Assembly (NCBI GenBank): GCA_041920415.1
Contig: JBHGYD010000032.1
Coordinates: 1-64,000, forward strand
DNA from: JBHGYD01 sp041920415
GTDB lineage: Bacteria > Bacillota > Bacilli > Bacillales > Anoxybacillaceae
DNA length: 64,000 nt
Reading direction: 5' to 3'
Shown here: positions 8,951-18,139 of the stretch, piece after piece
Layout of the letters: each line of letters opens with the position of its first letter
How positions within the stretch are numbered: position 1 is the first letter of the stretch
The notes under the pieces: model-generated
What the model was told of the DNA's origin: nothing
The model's input: the letters and a program-made list of their open reading frames with translations, nothing else
Databases searched by the model: none
Program-made: the position numbers and the translations under genes

Positions 8951-9823
8951 ATGAATGATACATTCGAAATTTTTAACCCATTATTAGATTCATTAAGAAC
9001 TGTTGATGTTGGTTATACTATTCCAACTTCATTTCAAGATTATCTAAGAGAGCATAATTTCCCTAAAGTCAATACTGCAAAGTATATGTCGATTGACTCT
9101 TTAGAAGTTCTTCACCCTTCTGTAAAAACAAATGATACAATGATATTACGTTTAGGATTATCTGAGGGAACAGGAATGCAGTTTTCGCTTGTTAAAGTAA
9201 AAAATAGGCTAAATGACTTCTTTTTGATAGATGATGAAATTTTCATGGAAGAAGGAGAAATGTTTACACCAGAAGTTGATCCAATACAATTTTTCTCCTA
9301 CGGATTACTACCAAATTTAACTGAAAGTTCTTTGGTAAATTTGGGGTTTTCTTCTGGTTTAATAAGTTATGCTCTTGAATTAGATGAAATTAAGCCGATA
9401 TTTCCACCTGCTACTTGTAAAACTGTTTTTACTTTTGATTTTAAACCTCACTCACTTTTAGATGTTGTATTTACACATAACCGAGGACAAGTAGAAATTG
9501 ATTCTGTATTTGTTGAACGACGAAATAGTAAACATACAATATTTGTAGTCGAAGCCAAAAATGAATCAGTTCACCGTTCATTAGCTAAGCACAAACTCTT
9601 ATACCCAGTCTTAGGCATAGCTCCACAAGTTCCAAAAGAGATGGATATAGTTCCTGTTTATATAAAAATTTATCAATCAATGCATGAAATACATTTTAAC
9701 GTTGTTGAATGTGAAGTGCCAGATCCAAGAGAAAGAATAATAGCCTATGATGAGCTCAGAGTTAAAAAAGTTAAACACTTGATTCTTAACAAAAGTATTC
9801 TAAAAAGTACAATAACATTTTAG
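8951..9823 (+). CDS. PD-(D/E)XK nuclease-like protein
   Basis: This 290-residue soluble protein has a C-terminal fold of the restriction-endonuclease type: GQVEIDSVFVER (about 178-189) followed by IFVVEAKNE (about 196-204) supplies D...E-x-K. The N-terminal 150 residues are unfamiliar. AAGGGGG stands eight bases before ATG 8951. The gene has its own promoter-like region and is followed by a strong terminator, so it is a single-gene unit. Restriction-like defence proteins of this kind (DUF6997-type, from memory) are usually orphan genes. Activity is inferred from the motif only. Confidence 0.75.
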   Translation: MNDTFEIFNPLLDSLRTVDVGYTIPTSFQDYLREHNFPKVNTAKYMSIDSLEVLHPSVKTNDTMILRLGLSEGTGMQFSLVKVKNRLNDFFLIDDEIFMEEGEMFTPEVDPIQFFSYGLLPNLTESSLVNLGFSSGLISYALELDEIKPIFPPATCKTVFTFDFKPHSLLDVVFTHNRGQVEIDSVFVERRNSKHTIFVVEAKNESVHRSLAKHKLLYPVLGIAPQVPKEMDIVPVYIKIYQSMHEIHFNVVECEVPDPRERIIAYDELRVKKVKHLILNKSILKSTITF

Positions 9824-9893
9824 AGTGAATTTCGTTTCATCGATTAGTATAAATTTATAAACCGGTTTTAAGTTCCTGTTAAAGATTTTAAGA

Positions 9894-9961
9894 TTACTTA
9901 ACCTTTTCTGAGTAAACATCATGATTAAGGTATGCCGCTCTGGCATACCTATTTTTCTTTA
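9894..9961 (+). repeat. dispersed repeat with terminator hairpin, copy A
   Basis: This 68-base element holds a 9-bp stem (9928-9936 with 9942-9950) and a T-rich tail, so it acts as the terminator of the gene at 8951. Nearly the same sequence, with the same upstream CTTTTCTGAGTAA and ATCATGATTAAGG blocks, recurs at 23411-23479. A second shared block follows each copy (9993-10011 and 23497-23515), so the similarity extends beyond the hairpin. Confidence 0.75.
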
Positions 9962-10125
9962 GTGGTTAAGTGTTAGTAGGACTTAAAACGGTATAAGTAA
10001 GCCACAGATGTTGTCTAAAACAGGTTCTTATGGCTTATAATATGCTGATTTTTTACTAGTTATAAATAACAAACATCTATGGAATATGATTGAAAAGTGG
10101 TACAATAATACCATAAATAAAAGAA

Positions 10126-10170
10126 AAGGAGGAAAAAAGTGGTCGTGTTTGTTTTCACGACTTAAAGGCT
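10126..10170 (+). promoter_or_regulatory. leader peptide and hairpin before the coiled-coil/membrane gene
   Basis: A near-perfect Shine-Dalgarno (AAGGAGG, 10126-10132) precedes GTG 10139, not the next gene. That GTG opens an eight-codon leader (VVVFVFTT) ending at TAA 10163-10165. GTCGTG 10142-10147 pairs with CACGAC 10156-10161 inside it. The main ATG at 10171 has only a close, weak AAAGG. The layout suggests translation of 10171 is coupled to the leader. This is inference from sequence only. Confidence 0.4.
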
Positions 10171-11016
10171 ATGCTGAATTCAAAAGTTAAAAAAGAGGCG
10201 TTAGAAGAACTAAAGAGAGTAAGTAGAAATTACGCTAAATTAGGAGAAAAGGTCCAGCAAAATTCTATAAAACTATTAGAGATTCGAAAACAAGCATCGA
10301 ATGTTATTAAAGAAGTAGAAGCTTATATAAATACAATTGCAAATACACCGAAAGAGTTTGAATCAACATTTGATAAAGTAAAAATTCACCTTAAAAAATT
10401 TAAAGCAATTCTTGATATCGAATATGATGAGAAAAAAGCTAACCAAATTAGCGGAAGTATTGTTGGTGCAGGGGTTGCTATGGGGGCAGGTGTGGCGGCA
10501 TTTGGTCCTACTGCTGCAATGGCAATTGCAACTACATTTGGTACAGCTTCTACGGGAACAGCAATTTCAGCACTATCAGGTGCGGCAGCTACAAATGCTG
10601 CTTTAGCTTGGCTTGGTGGAGGTGCTTTAGTTGCTGGTGGTGGCGGAATGGCTGCTGGAAACGCATTATTAGCAATGGCCGGTCCGATTGGTTGGGCAAT
10701 CGGTGGTACAGCTCTCATTGGTGGTGCATTATATGCGAACAAAAAGAATAAAGAAATCGCTATTAAAGCTCAAAAAGAAACGGTTAAAATTCAAAAACAC
10801 ATTGCAGTACTGAATGCTGCAAATATTGAGATTACCGAGCTTCAAAAACTGACAAATGACCACCAATCTAAATTAAACGATCAATTATCCTATTTAAAAA
10901 ATAATGCACCGAAAGATTATAATAAATTCACATTAGAACAAAAACATGAAATCGGAAGTCTAGTGAATAACACTTTATCACTTTCTAAGTTGATTAACAA
11001 AAAGGTAGGTAAGTAA
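10171..11016 (+). CDS. coiled-coil protein with glycine-zipper membrane segment
   Basis: This 281-residue protein has three parts. Residues 1-90 are a charged helix/coiled coil, about 95-190 is a strikingly Gly/Ala-rich hydrophobic block with several GxxxG-like steps that could span the membrane two to four times, and 190-281 is a second coiled coil. There is no signal peptide or catalytic motif. Glycine-zipper blocks of this sort are seen in pore-forming or membrane-oligomerising proteins. The stop is two bases before the TTG of the nuclease-like gene at 11019, so they form one operon. I do not recognise a named family. A membrane effector or scaffold is the most natural role. Confidence 0.75.
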   Translation: MLNSKVKKEALEELKRVSRNYAKLGEKVQQNSIKLLEIRKQASNVIKEVEAYINTIANTPKEFESTFDKVKIHLKKFKAILDIEYDEKKANQISGSIVGAGVAMGAGVAAFGPTAAMAIATTFGTASTGTAISALSGAAATNAALAWLGGGALVAGGGGMAAGNALLAMAGPIGWAIGGTALIGGALYANKKNKEIAIKAQKETVKIQKHIAVLNAANIEITELQKLTNDHQSKLNDQLSYLKNNAPKDYNKFTLEQKHEIGSLVNNTLSLSKLINKKVGK

Positions 11017-11018
11017 GT

Positions 11019-12524
11019 TTGGCAAACACATTCAAATTATCAACTGATCAAGTTATTGGTTCGACAGTTGATTTTATTAATCAGGAGAGAGTCCGAGAAT
11101 TACATGAAGAATTAGCAAGGATTCTAGCCAACGAAACATCTGCTATCAATCAACAAAATCAAAGTTTAATCGAAGCATTAGCACAAGTTAAAAATATTCG
11201 TTATTTTCTTAATTCACCAGAAAATATTTTGGGGAGTAATTTAACAAAACATGGTGAGATCGCCGAACAAATCGAAGTAGGTATTCGTAATGCTCGTGAT
11301 TTAATCGAGGGAAGGCAACCAACCGCAACTTTTGATGGAGTGGGAAGAACGGCGCCCGAAGATTATATAATTAATGGAATAAAGGTTCAATCAAAATTTA
11401 TCAATGGGATTAACAATAATTTAGATCATGTAATTAAACATATGAATAAATATCCTGATTTCGTACAAGAAGGTTCATATTATCATATTCCAAAAGATAC
11501 ATACCAAAAAATCCAACAAATATTGGAGGGAAACCCTCCACCGGACTTGAGTAGTCGAACCGTGAATAAAATACTAGAAAAAGTCGCTGAAATAGAAAAA
11601 AAGTCAGGCAAATCTTTTAGTGATGTAGTAAAACCTTCAGTGTCTGATTATAATGAAGTGCAAAGAGGGGTTGTAAATGACACACTTAACAAACATGAAA
11701 CTGACTTAAAGGCAAGAAGCAAACAGAAAATAGAGGATATTCGTAAAAATGCAGATAAAGAGAGAGAAAAAGCACAGCAAGAAAGCAAGCCTAACTTGCA
11801 AGAAGGCATAAAAGCTAGGTTAATTGGAGCAGCCATTAGTGGCGGTATAAATATTGCCCTTTTCGTTTATAAAAAACACAGAGAAGGAAAAAACATATTT
11901 CAGTTTGATGAGAACGACTGGAGAGACCTTGGAATTGATTTCGCAAAAGGTGGCGCTAAAGGGGGCATTACTGGCTTTTCAATTTATGCACTTACGAATT
12001 TTACGAACATGAGCGCACCAATGGCAAGTGCATTTGTTTCTTCGGCTTTTGGTATTTCGAAACTAGCGACTGACCTCAGTGAAGGAAAAATTAGTATGAG
12101 TGACTTTATTGTTCAAGGTCAATTAACTTGTTTAGAGTCTGGCATGGTTGCTTTAGGAGCAACAGTAGGTCAGACAATGATTCCAATTCCAATAATCGGA
12201 ACTTTAATTGGGAGTTTTGCAACAAGTATACTGATGAACTTAACAAAAAAGTACTTAACAGATAAAGAAAATGAGGTAATTGCAAAACTTGAGGAAATTT
12301 ACAATGAAGCATTAAGCAAAATTCAATATGAATATCAGAAAATTGTAGCAGCAATTATTGAGGAATACCATCGTTTAGGAACTATCACCAAAATGGCATT
12401 TGATTTTGAATGTAACGCTGTCTTCCGTTTTGATCAAAGTAAAAAATTAGCCATTGCTTCTGGAGTTGAAGAGCATAAAATTTTAAAAACCATTAATGAC
12501 ATTGATAATTATTTTTTAATGTAA
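11019..12524 (+). CDS. membrane-associated protein with E...D...QxK nuclease-like domain
   Basis: This 501-residue protein starts at TTG 11019 with AAAGGTAGGT upstream, two bases after the previous stop. Residues 1-65 are helical. At 76-130, HGEIAE, EDYIING and KVQSKF give a Glu, Asp and Q-x-K pattern like variant PD-(D/E)XK nucleases. A charged coiled coil lies at 215-270, and small-residue hydrophobic segments at about 275-295, 320-345 and 375-415 may insert in the membrane. The C-terminal 60 residues recur almost unchanged in a broken copy at 18140-18679. No known name fits. I infer a DNA- or RNA-cutting effector tethered to the membrane. Confidence 0.75.
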   Translation: MANTFKLSTDQVIGSTVDFINQERVRELHEELARILANETSAINQQNQSLIEALAQVKNIRYFLNSPENILGSNLTKHGEIAEQIEVGIRNARDLIEGRQPTATFDGVGRTAPEDYIINGIKVQSKFINGINNNLDHVIKHMNKYPDFVQEGSYYHIPKDTYQKIQQILEGNPPPDLSSRTVNKILEKVAEIEKKSGKSFSDVVKPSVSDYNEVQRGVVNDTLNKHETDLKARSKQKIEDIRKNADKEREKAQQESKPNLQEGIKARLIGAAISGGINIALFVYKKHREGKNIFQFDENDWRDLGIDFAKGGAKGGITGFSIYALTNFTNMSAPMASAFVSSAFGISKLATDLSEGKISMSDFIVQGQLTCLESGMVALGATVGQTMIPIPIIGTLIGSFATSILMNLTKKYLTDKENEVIAKLEEIYNEALSKIQYEYQKIVAAIIEEYHRLGTITKMAFDFECNAVFRFDQSKKLAIASGVEEHKILKTINDIDNYFLM

Positions 12525-12918
12525 ACTTAATTGAATCGTAGCGTAAGGGGGAAATTATTAACATCGGTTATCAGGTAGCGGAAGTCTCACAATAGCAAAA
12601 ACAATTTTAGAGGATATATAGATATTGTCTCAATATGATACTTACAAAGCAATTTTTCGCCGATTTCTTTTAACTGTTTCAGACCGTATTAAAGTGGAGT
12701 TATGTATTGCCCAGTTACATTATCAGTTTCATACAGCTATCTCAAAAGTCGGGCCCAATATAGTAGATACAAAAATTGGTGCAGTCATGGAATATCCTTT
12801 CTCGAAAGAAGGGAGAATTTATTTTTGGCGCCAAGACAATGTGATTTATGTGTATCGTTTAAATCGAAATAAAAATGAACAGCCATCCATCATTCATTGG
12901 TTGAAGTCTTCTCTATAG
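12391..12918 (+). repeat. long direct repeat, copy A
   Basis: This segment (end of the 501-aa gene, intergenic region and the whole 97-aa gene) recurs in the same order and orientation at 18548-19073 with only scattered differences. It is nearly identical through the stop codon and the following 100 non-coding bases. Upstream of the repeat the two loci diverge abruptly. Confidence 0.85.
12625..12918 (+). CDS. hypothetical 97-aa protein, copy A
   Basis: This is a small basic protein that starts at TTG 12625, with AGAGGA about 10 bases upstream. Start codon and leader are identical in the second copy at 18780, which supports the start. It contains FRRFLLTVSDRIKVELCIAQLHY and ends in a Trp-Leu-rich tail, with no membrane segment or metal motif. 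I do not recognise it. It lies between the two membrane/nuclease genes of the cassette and remains intact in the copy where its neighbour is dead. That is compatible with a protective (immunity-like) role, but this is inference. Confidence 0.7.
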   Translation: MSQYDTYKAIFRRFLLTVSDRIKVELCIAQLHYQFHTAISKVGPNIVDTKIGAVMEYPFSKEGRIYFWRQDNVIYVYRLNRNKNEQPSIIHWLKSSL

Positions 12919-13128
12919 TTAAGCAGAACGTTACTTAAAAGGCCGTCCTATAATTCTATTTTAAATAATACTATCTGTTAAAGATAAATTTGCTGAAAAT
13001 CGACTGTAGCGATGTCGTCTTTAGATTAAACGGAACTCCAAACACAGAGTTATTTGGGTTTCTATGTTTTAGTTTATGTGGATTTTTTTGGTTAAACTTG
13101 CTAATCAATAATCGTCTTGGAGGTAAAT

Positions 13129-14679
13129 ATGAGTGGACAGATATTAAGTCAAGCATTAGCAAAGCTTTCAGGGCATGATTTACGATTAGTTTATGCTTTG
13201 CTTTGTAAAACAAATATTTTCAATCTTATTTCCACTAAGACTAAGGACTTACTATCATCTGATGAATCTAATCATTTTTCAAAACATCTCGAAGAAGAAG
13301 CGAAAAAGTTGCTATCTAAAACAGATGAAGAAATTCGTTTGTCATTATTTCTAGAATTAACAAAAATCGCACAGTTAAAAGGTGGGAGATACGATTTAAA
13401 AAAAGAAATAGAGGATAAGTGTCAAGAGATTGTGGATTGGGCTTTTAATGAGTTTCAGAAAAATAATAAAGATTTTCAACAATACTACAAAGAAAAAGAT
13501 ATAGACAAATTAGAAGCAATAATAAACTGGCAAATGAACCAATTATTTAAAGAGCTAGATTTAAAGTTAAGAAACTTATCTGAGCAAGAGCAAGAGCAAT
13601 TGTTTGAAAAAGTAATAGAGTTTGTGAAATCTCAGTCATCTGCCCAACAAGAAAAAATAAAAGAAAAATTAGGTGTTCAGGAATTATCAAATAAAGTAGT
13701 CAAGAATATTGTAGCACAAAGTGGTGTAAGCATTCTTTTTGCAGCAATTGTAGAGGTGAGCGGGTTTGCATTTTATACAACAGCCACATCTACGTTAGCA
13801 ATGTTAACGGGTTTCTTAGGAATCACATTACCATTTAGCGCATACACAACACTTACTTCAACAATCGCATTTCTAGCAAACCCATTATTTATTCTGCCCT
13901 TGATTTTAGGCGGGGGAGTGTTGCTAGTTAATCATCAAAATAAATCATTACGAAAACGGTTAGTTCCAATCGTTTTAATGCAGGTTTCCTTGCCATATTT
14001 AACAAATCCTGAAATGTCTTATCATGACTTATCTGTTATCTCGAATGAATGGATTCCAAAATTTAATAACTATAAGCAGTTATATCATAAATTAAAGCTT
14101 AATCAAGAGGAACAAAGGAGACTAAATAGAGAGATTTCTGCATTGAATACAAAATTGCGAGCAAGAGAAGCAGATAAAAAAGAAAGAGAGAACAAAATTT
14201 CTGCAATAAAAGAAAAATTAAAAGAACAGCTAAAAAATGATAAGGGACGCCCTTATATAGAAGGATTAACGAATCAACTTCATTCACTACAAAATGAAAT
14301 TATCCGCTTAGAAGAACAAATTAAAATTGAAAAACGTTCCTCAACTGGTTTTTGGGGTTCAATAAAAACAGCGTTAAAAACAAGTAACTATCAATTGGAG
14401 ATTTCTAGTTTAAAAAGAAGAATTGATCAAACCTTTGAGCAAATGGTGGAGATTATTTTACAGGGAAAGTTGGAGTATGCAAACGAACAAGTTGGACAAG
14501 TCAATTCCTTGCAATTGGAAATACAAGAATTACTTCAACAAATTTCTACCTTACAAATTCAGTTGTCTGAAAAAAATAAAGAACTATCCAATTTACAAAT
14601 AAAGGAACGCACGATTCGAAACAAAATAAAAAATAAGGAAATGGAAACATATGGATTAGAGCATATTGTATTAAACTAG
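13129..14679 (+). CDS. membrane and coiled-coil protein, possibly YaaW-like N-terminus
   Basis: I chose ATG 13129, with GGAGG at 13119-13123, giving 516 residues. Residues 1-195 are helical and contain an LxGGxYDLxxEI-type segment that faintly recalls the YaaW/UPF0174 family. About 195-275 is a hydrophobic block with three or four candidate transmembrane helices ending in LILGGG. From 325 to the end is a long, Gln/Glu/Lys-rich coiled coil. No catalytic residues are evident. It is followed 19 bases later by the nuclease-like gene at 14699. The same plan (coiled coil plus membrane block) as the product of 10171 suggests equivalent structural roles. The family link is weak. Confidence 0.75.
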   Translation: MSGQILSQALAKLSGHDLRLVYALLCKTNIFNLISTKTKDLLSSDESNHFSKHLEEEAKKLLSKTDEEIRLSLFLELTKIAQLKGGRYDLKKEIEDKCQEIVDWAFNEFQKNNKDFQQYYKEKDIDKLEAIINWQMNQLFKELDLKLRNLSEQEQEQLFEKVIEFVKSQSSAQQEKIKEKLGVQELSNKVVKNIVAQSGVSILFAAIVEVSGFAFYTTATSTLAMLTGFLGITLPFSAYTTLTSTIAFLANPLFILPLILGGGVLLVNHQNKSLRKRLVPIVLMQVSLPYLTNPEMSYHDLSVISNEWIPKFNNYKQLYHKLKLNQEEQRRLNREISALNTKLRAREADKKERENKISAIKEKLKEQLKNDKGRPYIEGLTNQLHSLQNEIIRLEEQIKIEKRSSTGFWGSIKTALKTSNYQLEISSLKRRIDQTFEQMVEIILQGKLEYANEQVGQVNSLQLEIQELLQQISTLQIQLSEKNKELSNLQIKERTIRNKIKNKEMETYGLEHIVLN

Positions 14680-14698
14680 CAGAAAGAAGAGATGAACG

Positions 14699-15997
14699 AT
14701 GATGAAGGGCATAAAAAACGAAAAGTTTTGGAAATTGTGGAGACAAAAAAACTATGAAGAGGCATTATCATGTTCTGTTGTTTCAACAGTGGCATCCCAA
14801 GAACAGCGTGTACGTGATCTATTATTTGGAGGAAAAAAACAAATTCAACAGACAGTAGCTATTTCGACCATTAGTGTCGGTGAGTTTTTCTATGATTTTA
14901 TTATGCTGAATCCCTCGGCAGTAGAAGGGATTGATTTTGCTAGGGAAGAAGACTTATCCCATCTTTTTTCTTTAAGTGAATTTGCCAAAACAGTTGATAC
15001 TACTTCACTAACTGGAAACATGGCACAACTACAAGGGTATGTAGCAGAACGAATGATAGGAAGTGAACTTCAAGCACGTGGTCATGATGTAGAATTTCCT
15101 GCTACTTCTAATCAAGCTGGTTATGATCTTCTTGTGGACGGGGAACCATTTCAAGTAAAAAATTTAATTAATCCACAAGGAGTACGAGAACATTTAGAGA
15201 GGTATCCTGATATTCCTGTTTACGTTAATGAGGAACTAGGAAAATATTTCGAGGGGAATCCTCAAGTATATGTTACTTCTGTTTCACATGAAGAAGTCAT
15301 CAATACAACAAAGCAGACGCTTTCTCACGCAGCAGATTTAACTGATTTTGAAATTCCTTATATTACGTTTATTGTTCATACTGCTTCAAATGTAAAAAGA
15401 GTTTGGAGAAATGAACTTGTTATTGAACAAGCTATTACAAATATATTAGTTGATTCTACTACAAAGATTGCATTTGCGAGTTTAGGAAAAATGACAGGAA
15501 TAGCCCTTGGTGTTGCACTATTTGGTCCTAAGTATGCAATTTTATCAGCAGGCATAGGTGCCACGCTTTTTGGATCTCAAAGCCACTATGCATCACATTT
15601 TATTAAAAAAGCTCTGGCAAGCAAGGAAGAAAAGGAACTAAAAGACTCGCTCTTCTATCTATCAGAACCAATATTGAAAAAAGTGGATGAAAAAATCGAA
15701 ATCAGACATGATAAGCTTCGCAAACTTAAAGAGGGATTGGAGAAAAGCCATGCAAATGAAATATTGTTTCAAAAGCTAACCACAATGCAACATGAAGACA
15801 TACAGTATATTACTTATAAAAGAAAAGAGCTTGAGAAAACGCTATCTGATATCCAAACCGGACGGATATATATATTAGACGGATATAAGGAGATAATGAA
15901 AACGATACCGAAAATAGGTGTTCATCCTCACAATTACCAATCTGAGTTAGAGTTTGCAAATGATGAATTTATAAAACTGAGAGAAAAGGTTTTATAA
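14699..15997 (+). CDS. PD-(D/E)XK-like nuclease fused to a membrane segment
   Basis: The last gene of the cassette encodes 432 residues; AGAAGAG precedes ATG 14699. At 112-155, GYVAER, GYDLLVDGE and FQVKN give Glu117, Asp143 and Q-x-K 152-154, the same spaced pattern as the product of 11019 (HGEIAE, EDYIING, VQSK). A glycine-rich hydrophobic stretch (about 260-297) could cross the membrane once or twice. The last 120 residues are charged helix. A nuclease domain joined to a membrane anchor is unusual for restriction enzymes. I infer a membrane-bound nuclease effector. The reaction and trigger cannot be read from the sequence. Confidence 0.75.
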   Translation: MMKGIKNEKFWKLWRQKNYEEALSCSVVSTVASQEQRVRDLLFGGKKQIQQTVAISTISVGEFFYDFIMLNPSAVEGIDFAREEDLSHLFSLSEFAKTVDTTSLTGNMAQLQGYVAERMIGSELQARGHDVEFPATSNQAGYDLLVDGEPFQVKNLINPQGVREHLERYPDIPVYVNEELGKYFEGNPQVYVTSVSHEEVINTTKQTLSHAADLTDFEIPYITFIVHTASNVKRVWRNELVIEQAITNILVDSTTKIAFASLGKMTGIALGVALFGPKYAILSAGIGATLFGSQSHYASHFIKKALASKEEKELKDSLFYLSEPILKKVDEKIEIRHDKLRKLKEGLEKSHANEILFQKLTTMQHEDIQYITYKRKELEKTLSDIQTGRIYILDGYKEIMKTIPKIGVHPHNYQSELEFANDEFIKLREKVL

Positions 15998-16261
15998 AAT
16001 TCAATTAGTTAGCTGTATTCTCTACAAGAGGAAATGGATATTTTATATAATTCTCTATTGGAATATTTTATGGTTTAATTCCTTGTACATATGACGATCA
16101 TACTGAAAAAGTAATTCTAGAAACATTAAAGCAGTTAAAGGGTAGAAATATGTTGAGGTAGAAATATGTTGAGTAGGTTTCTATTTTATGTTAATGGCTT
16201 AGAAACTGAAGCTAGATAAATTTTGATGATGGTGTTGCAAAACTAGAGTAAAAAACTCGAA
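15998..16261. other. decayed DNA downstream of the cassette, with a 2x16 tandem repeat
   Basis: GTAGAAATATGTTGAG occurs twice in perfect tandem at 16142-16157 and 16158-16173. Just before it a short frame (YDDHTEKVILETLKQLKGRN, about 16088-16150) reads like the end of a lost gene. No terminator is obvious. Confidence 0.4.
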
Positions 16262-16560
16262 ATTATGCATAAACATGCAGTAAATATCGATGAATCCGTA
16301 CCATCGCAGCTGTTCCAACCCGTTACTCTTTTACTAATTAAATACCCGTTCCATCTCTCGGCGAAGCCCAAACAACCATTGACCAAACCTTGCCTTCAAA
16401 AGACAGAAAGAACCCGGCCACAGGCCTCTTTCCGTTCCCTGTTATTGCCGCGGTTGATGGGGGAGATGAATAGGATTCCTGCTTGTTCAGTTTGTTTGTC
16501 GAACTTTTCGCTATCATACGCGTCATCGCCTAATGCGAATTCAATATCCCAGCTCTAAGC
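16262..16560 (-). pseudogene. DDE transposase fragment (IS5/IS1182-like), frameshifted
   Basis: On the minus strand, from about 16536 downward, ALGDDAYDSEKFDKQ and GILFISPINRGNN read as the second-Asp region of an IS5/IS1182-type transposase. After a frameshift near 16400, RFGQWLFGLRREMERVF and GLEQLRWYGFIDIY give the final-Glu region with two internal stops. Both ends are missing. It is a dead IS fragment next to the defence cassette. Confidence 0.75.
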
Positions 16561-16981
16561 ATTTGTGCATCCGTTATGTGTTTTGCAACACATTCTTGGT
16601 AAAATATGATAAACAACCTTAATAGTCAAAAATACTTATCTCCCAGATAATGTTAGTGTAAATTGTGTAGTAGGCGTTTCATTTCCGTAATCAGCATCAT
16701 AAAAAAGATGCTCCTATTACACATTATTTGGTAAAATTTATATATAAAATAATTTGAGGGAGATTAACATAAGTGATAAATGCTGAAATCCACTCAATCA
16801 TTGTCTGCACTTTTAACCAGCCTTTAAGGGTACAGTACACCGAGAATCAGAAATCAATAATATCTAATGCTAAATATAATTTTTTGTTTACCACAGGGAG
16901 AGATCCGTTGTCTTATATAATCCCAATGAACATAGTGTGCGGGTAATACATCATAATAAAATTAATTTTTGGGGGAATAAA
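16561..16981. other. non-coding stretch
   Basis: About 420 AT-rich bases. I see no gene, and no repeat longer than about 10 bases. The last 12 bases carry the GGGGGA ribosome binding site of the next gene. Confidence 0.4.
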
Positions 16982-18133
16982 ATGTTTTTTAATCGGAAGA
17001 AGAGTGAAGCTAGGAGAAAGGCAATAGACATGGGAGTACATGTCTTTCCGCTAAAAGGTACCGATGAAGATGAAATACAAAAAATTATTCCAAGTCTAGA
17101 TGTAAACACAAATATTTATTTAAGTAGAGAAAAACAACATTTTTATGGAAAAAACACAATAGTAGTTTACGAAGAAAAAAACAATTAAAAAATAGGATAC
17201 ATACCTGAAAAATATGCTGAATTATATGCCTCCATCATTGATGCTGGAATTAATCTTTATGCAAAGATAATAAGAACCTTTGGAAATAATGAATTTAGTG
17301 TTTACAGACCGAAAGAAAATATTATTATACCAAAGAATACATTTCCTTTTGGTATCGAAATTGCAGTTTCAAATACAATTCAAAGATTAGAAGGTTATTT
17401 AAAAGGATATCACGAAGGACGTCTTGAATTTAACGAAGTGGATTCCCCGTTCAAGACATTACGTTTTGTTGGTTCTTATGATTTGTTTGGATTTTATAAA
17501 AATGGAGTGACTAAAGTAACACTTATGCAAATGAATCCCGCATACGTGTTAGCTTTTATAGTTAGTAATACAATTGAAACTCTCACTCAAATTGAAGAAA
17601 AAACTACACTTAATACAATTAGAACATTTAATATAGAAAATGCATTCACAGAAATGATTCTTAAATATACTGATAATATTATAAATAAACGCGGTAATGT
17701 AAATAACGATGACTTTAGTGAGTGGATTAAAAATAAAGATATTAAAATTAGCAATGACGAATACTTCTTACATAATTCTATGAATGTTCGCTTGGGGTAT
17801 ATAATAAATTTAGACACGAAACGTCTAGAAATATATTCGGGGTTACAGAGTCATCCAAATTATACAAGATATTTAAAGATAGAAAGACATAGCTATTCTG
17901 AAGGTTATTACAATTGCAAACTACTTGTTGAAGTTGATTTAGATTTAATACCTAAAGAATGGATCGAAGTAGAAGAAAAATGGTGGGGAAGTTACATGTT
18001 AAAAAACTTGCCGGTGGATTGGATTGAAATATTGAAGAAAAAAATGTACTACCGTTATGATTATGATGATGGAAGAGAAAGTATTTGGAGTGAGTATAAT
18101 GAAGATGGCCTACCGTACGAGGATATGAAATAA
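16982..18133 (+). pseudogene. hypothetical protein interrupted by one in-frame stop
   Basis: GGGGGA precedes ATG 16982. The frame reads 68 residues to TAA 17186-17188, then stays open in the same frame through fluent protein sequence (IGYIPEKYAELYASIIDAG... to GLPYEDMK) until TAA at 18131-18133. No start codon follows the stop until GTG 17438. The simplest reading is one gene of 384 codons broken by a nonsense change. Separate frames would be 16982-17188 and 17438-18133. The product is soluble and acidic towards its C-terminus. I do not recognise it. Its place between two copies of the cassette suggests it is cargo of the same island. Confidence 0.65.
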
Positions 18134-18139
18134 ATTTAA

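Noticed and set aside
10386..10742. Minus-strand Ala/Pro-rich frame opposite the glycine-zipper gene
   Set aside because: Its composition is simply the complement of Gly/Ala-rich codons; no start signal.
12525..12624. Short frame INIGYQVAEVSQ... between the 501-aa and 97-aa genes
   Set aside because: It needs an ATT start and a missing base to continue. Both copies share the defect, so I do not call a gene.
16925..16945. Further Ter site (GAACATAGTG)
   Set aside because: Only the central few bases match; no second half and no context.
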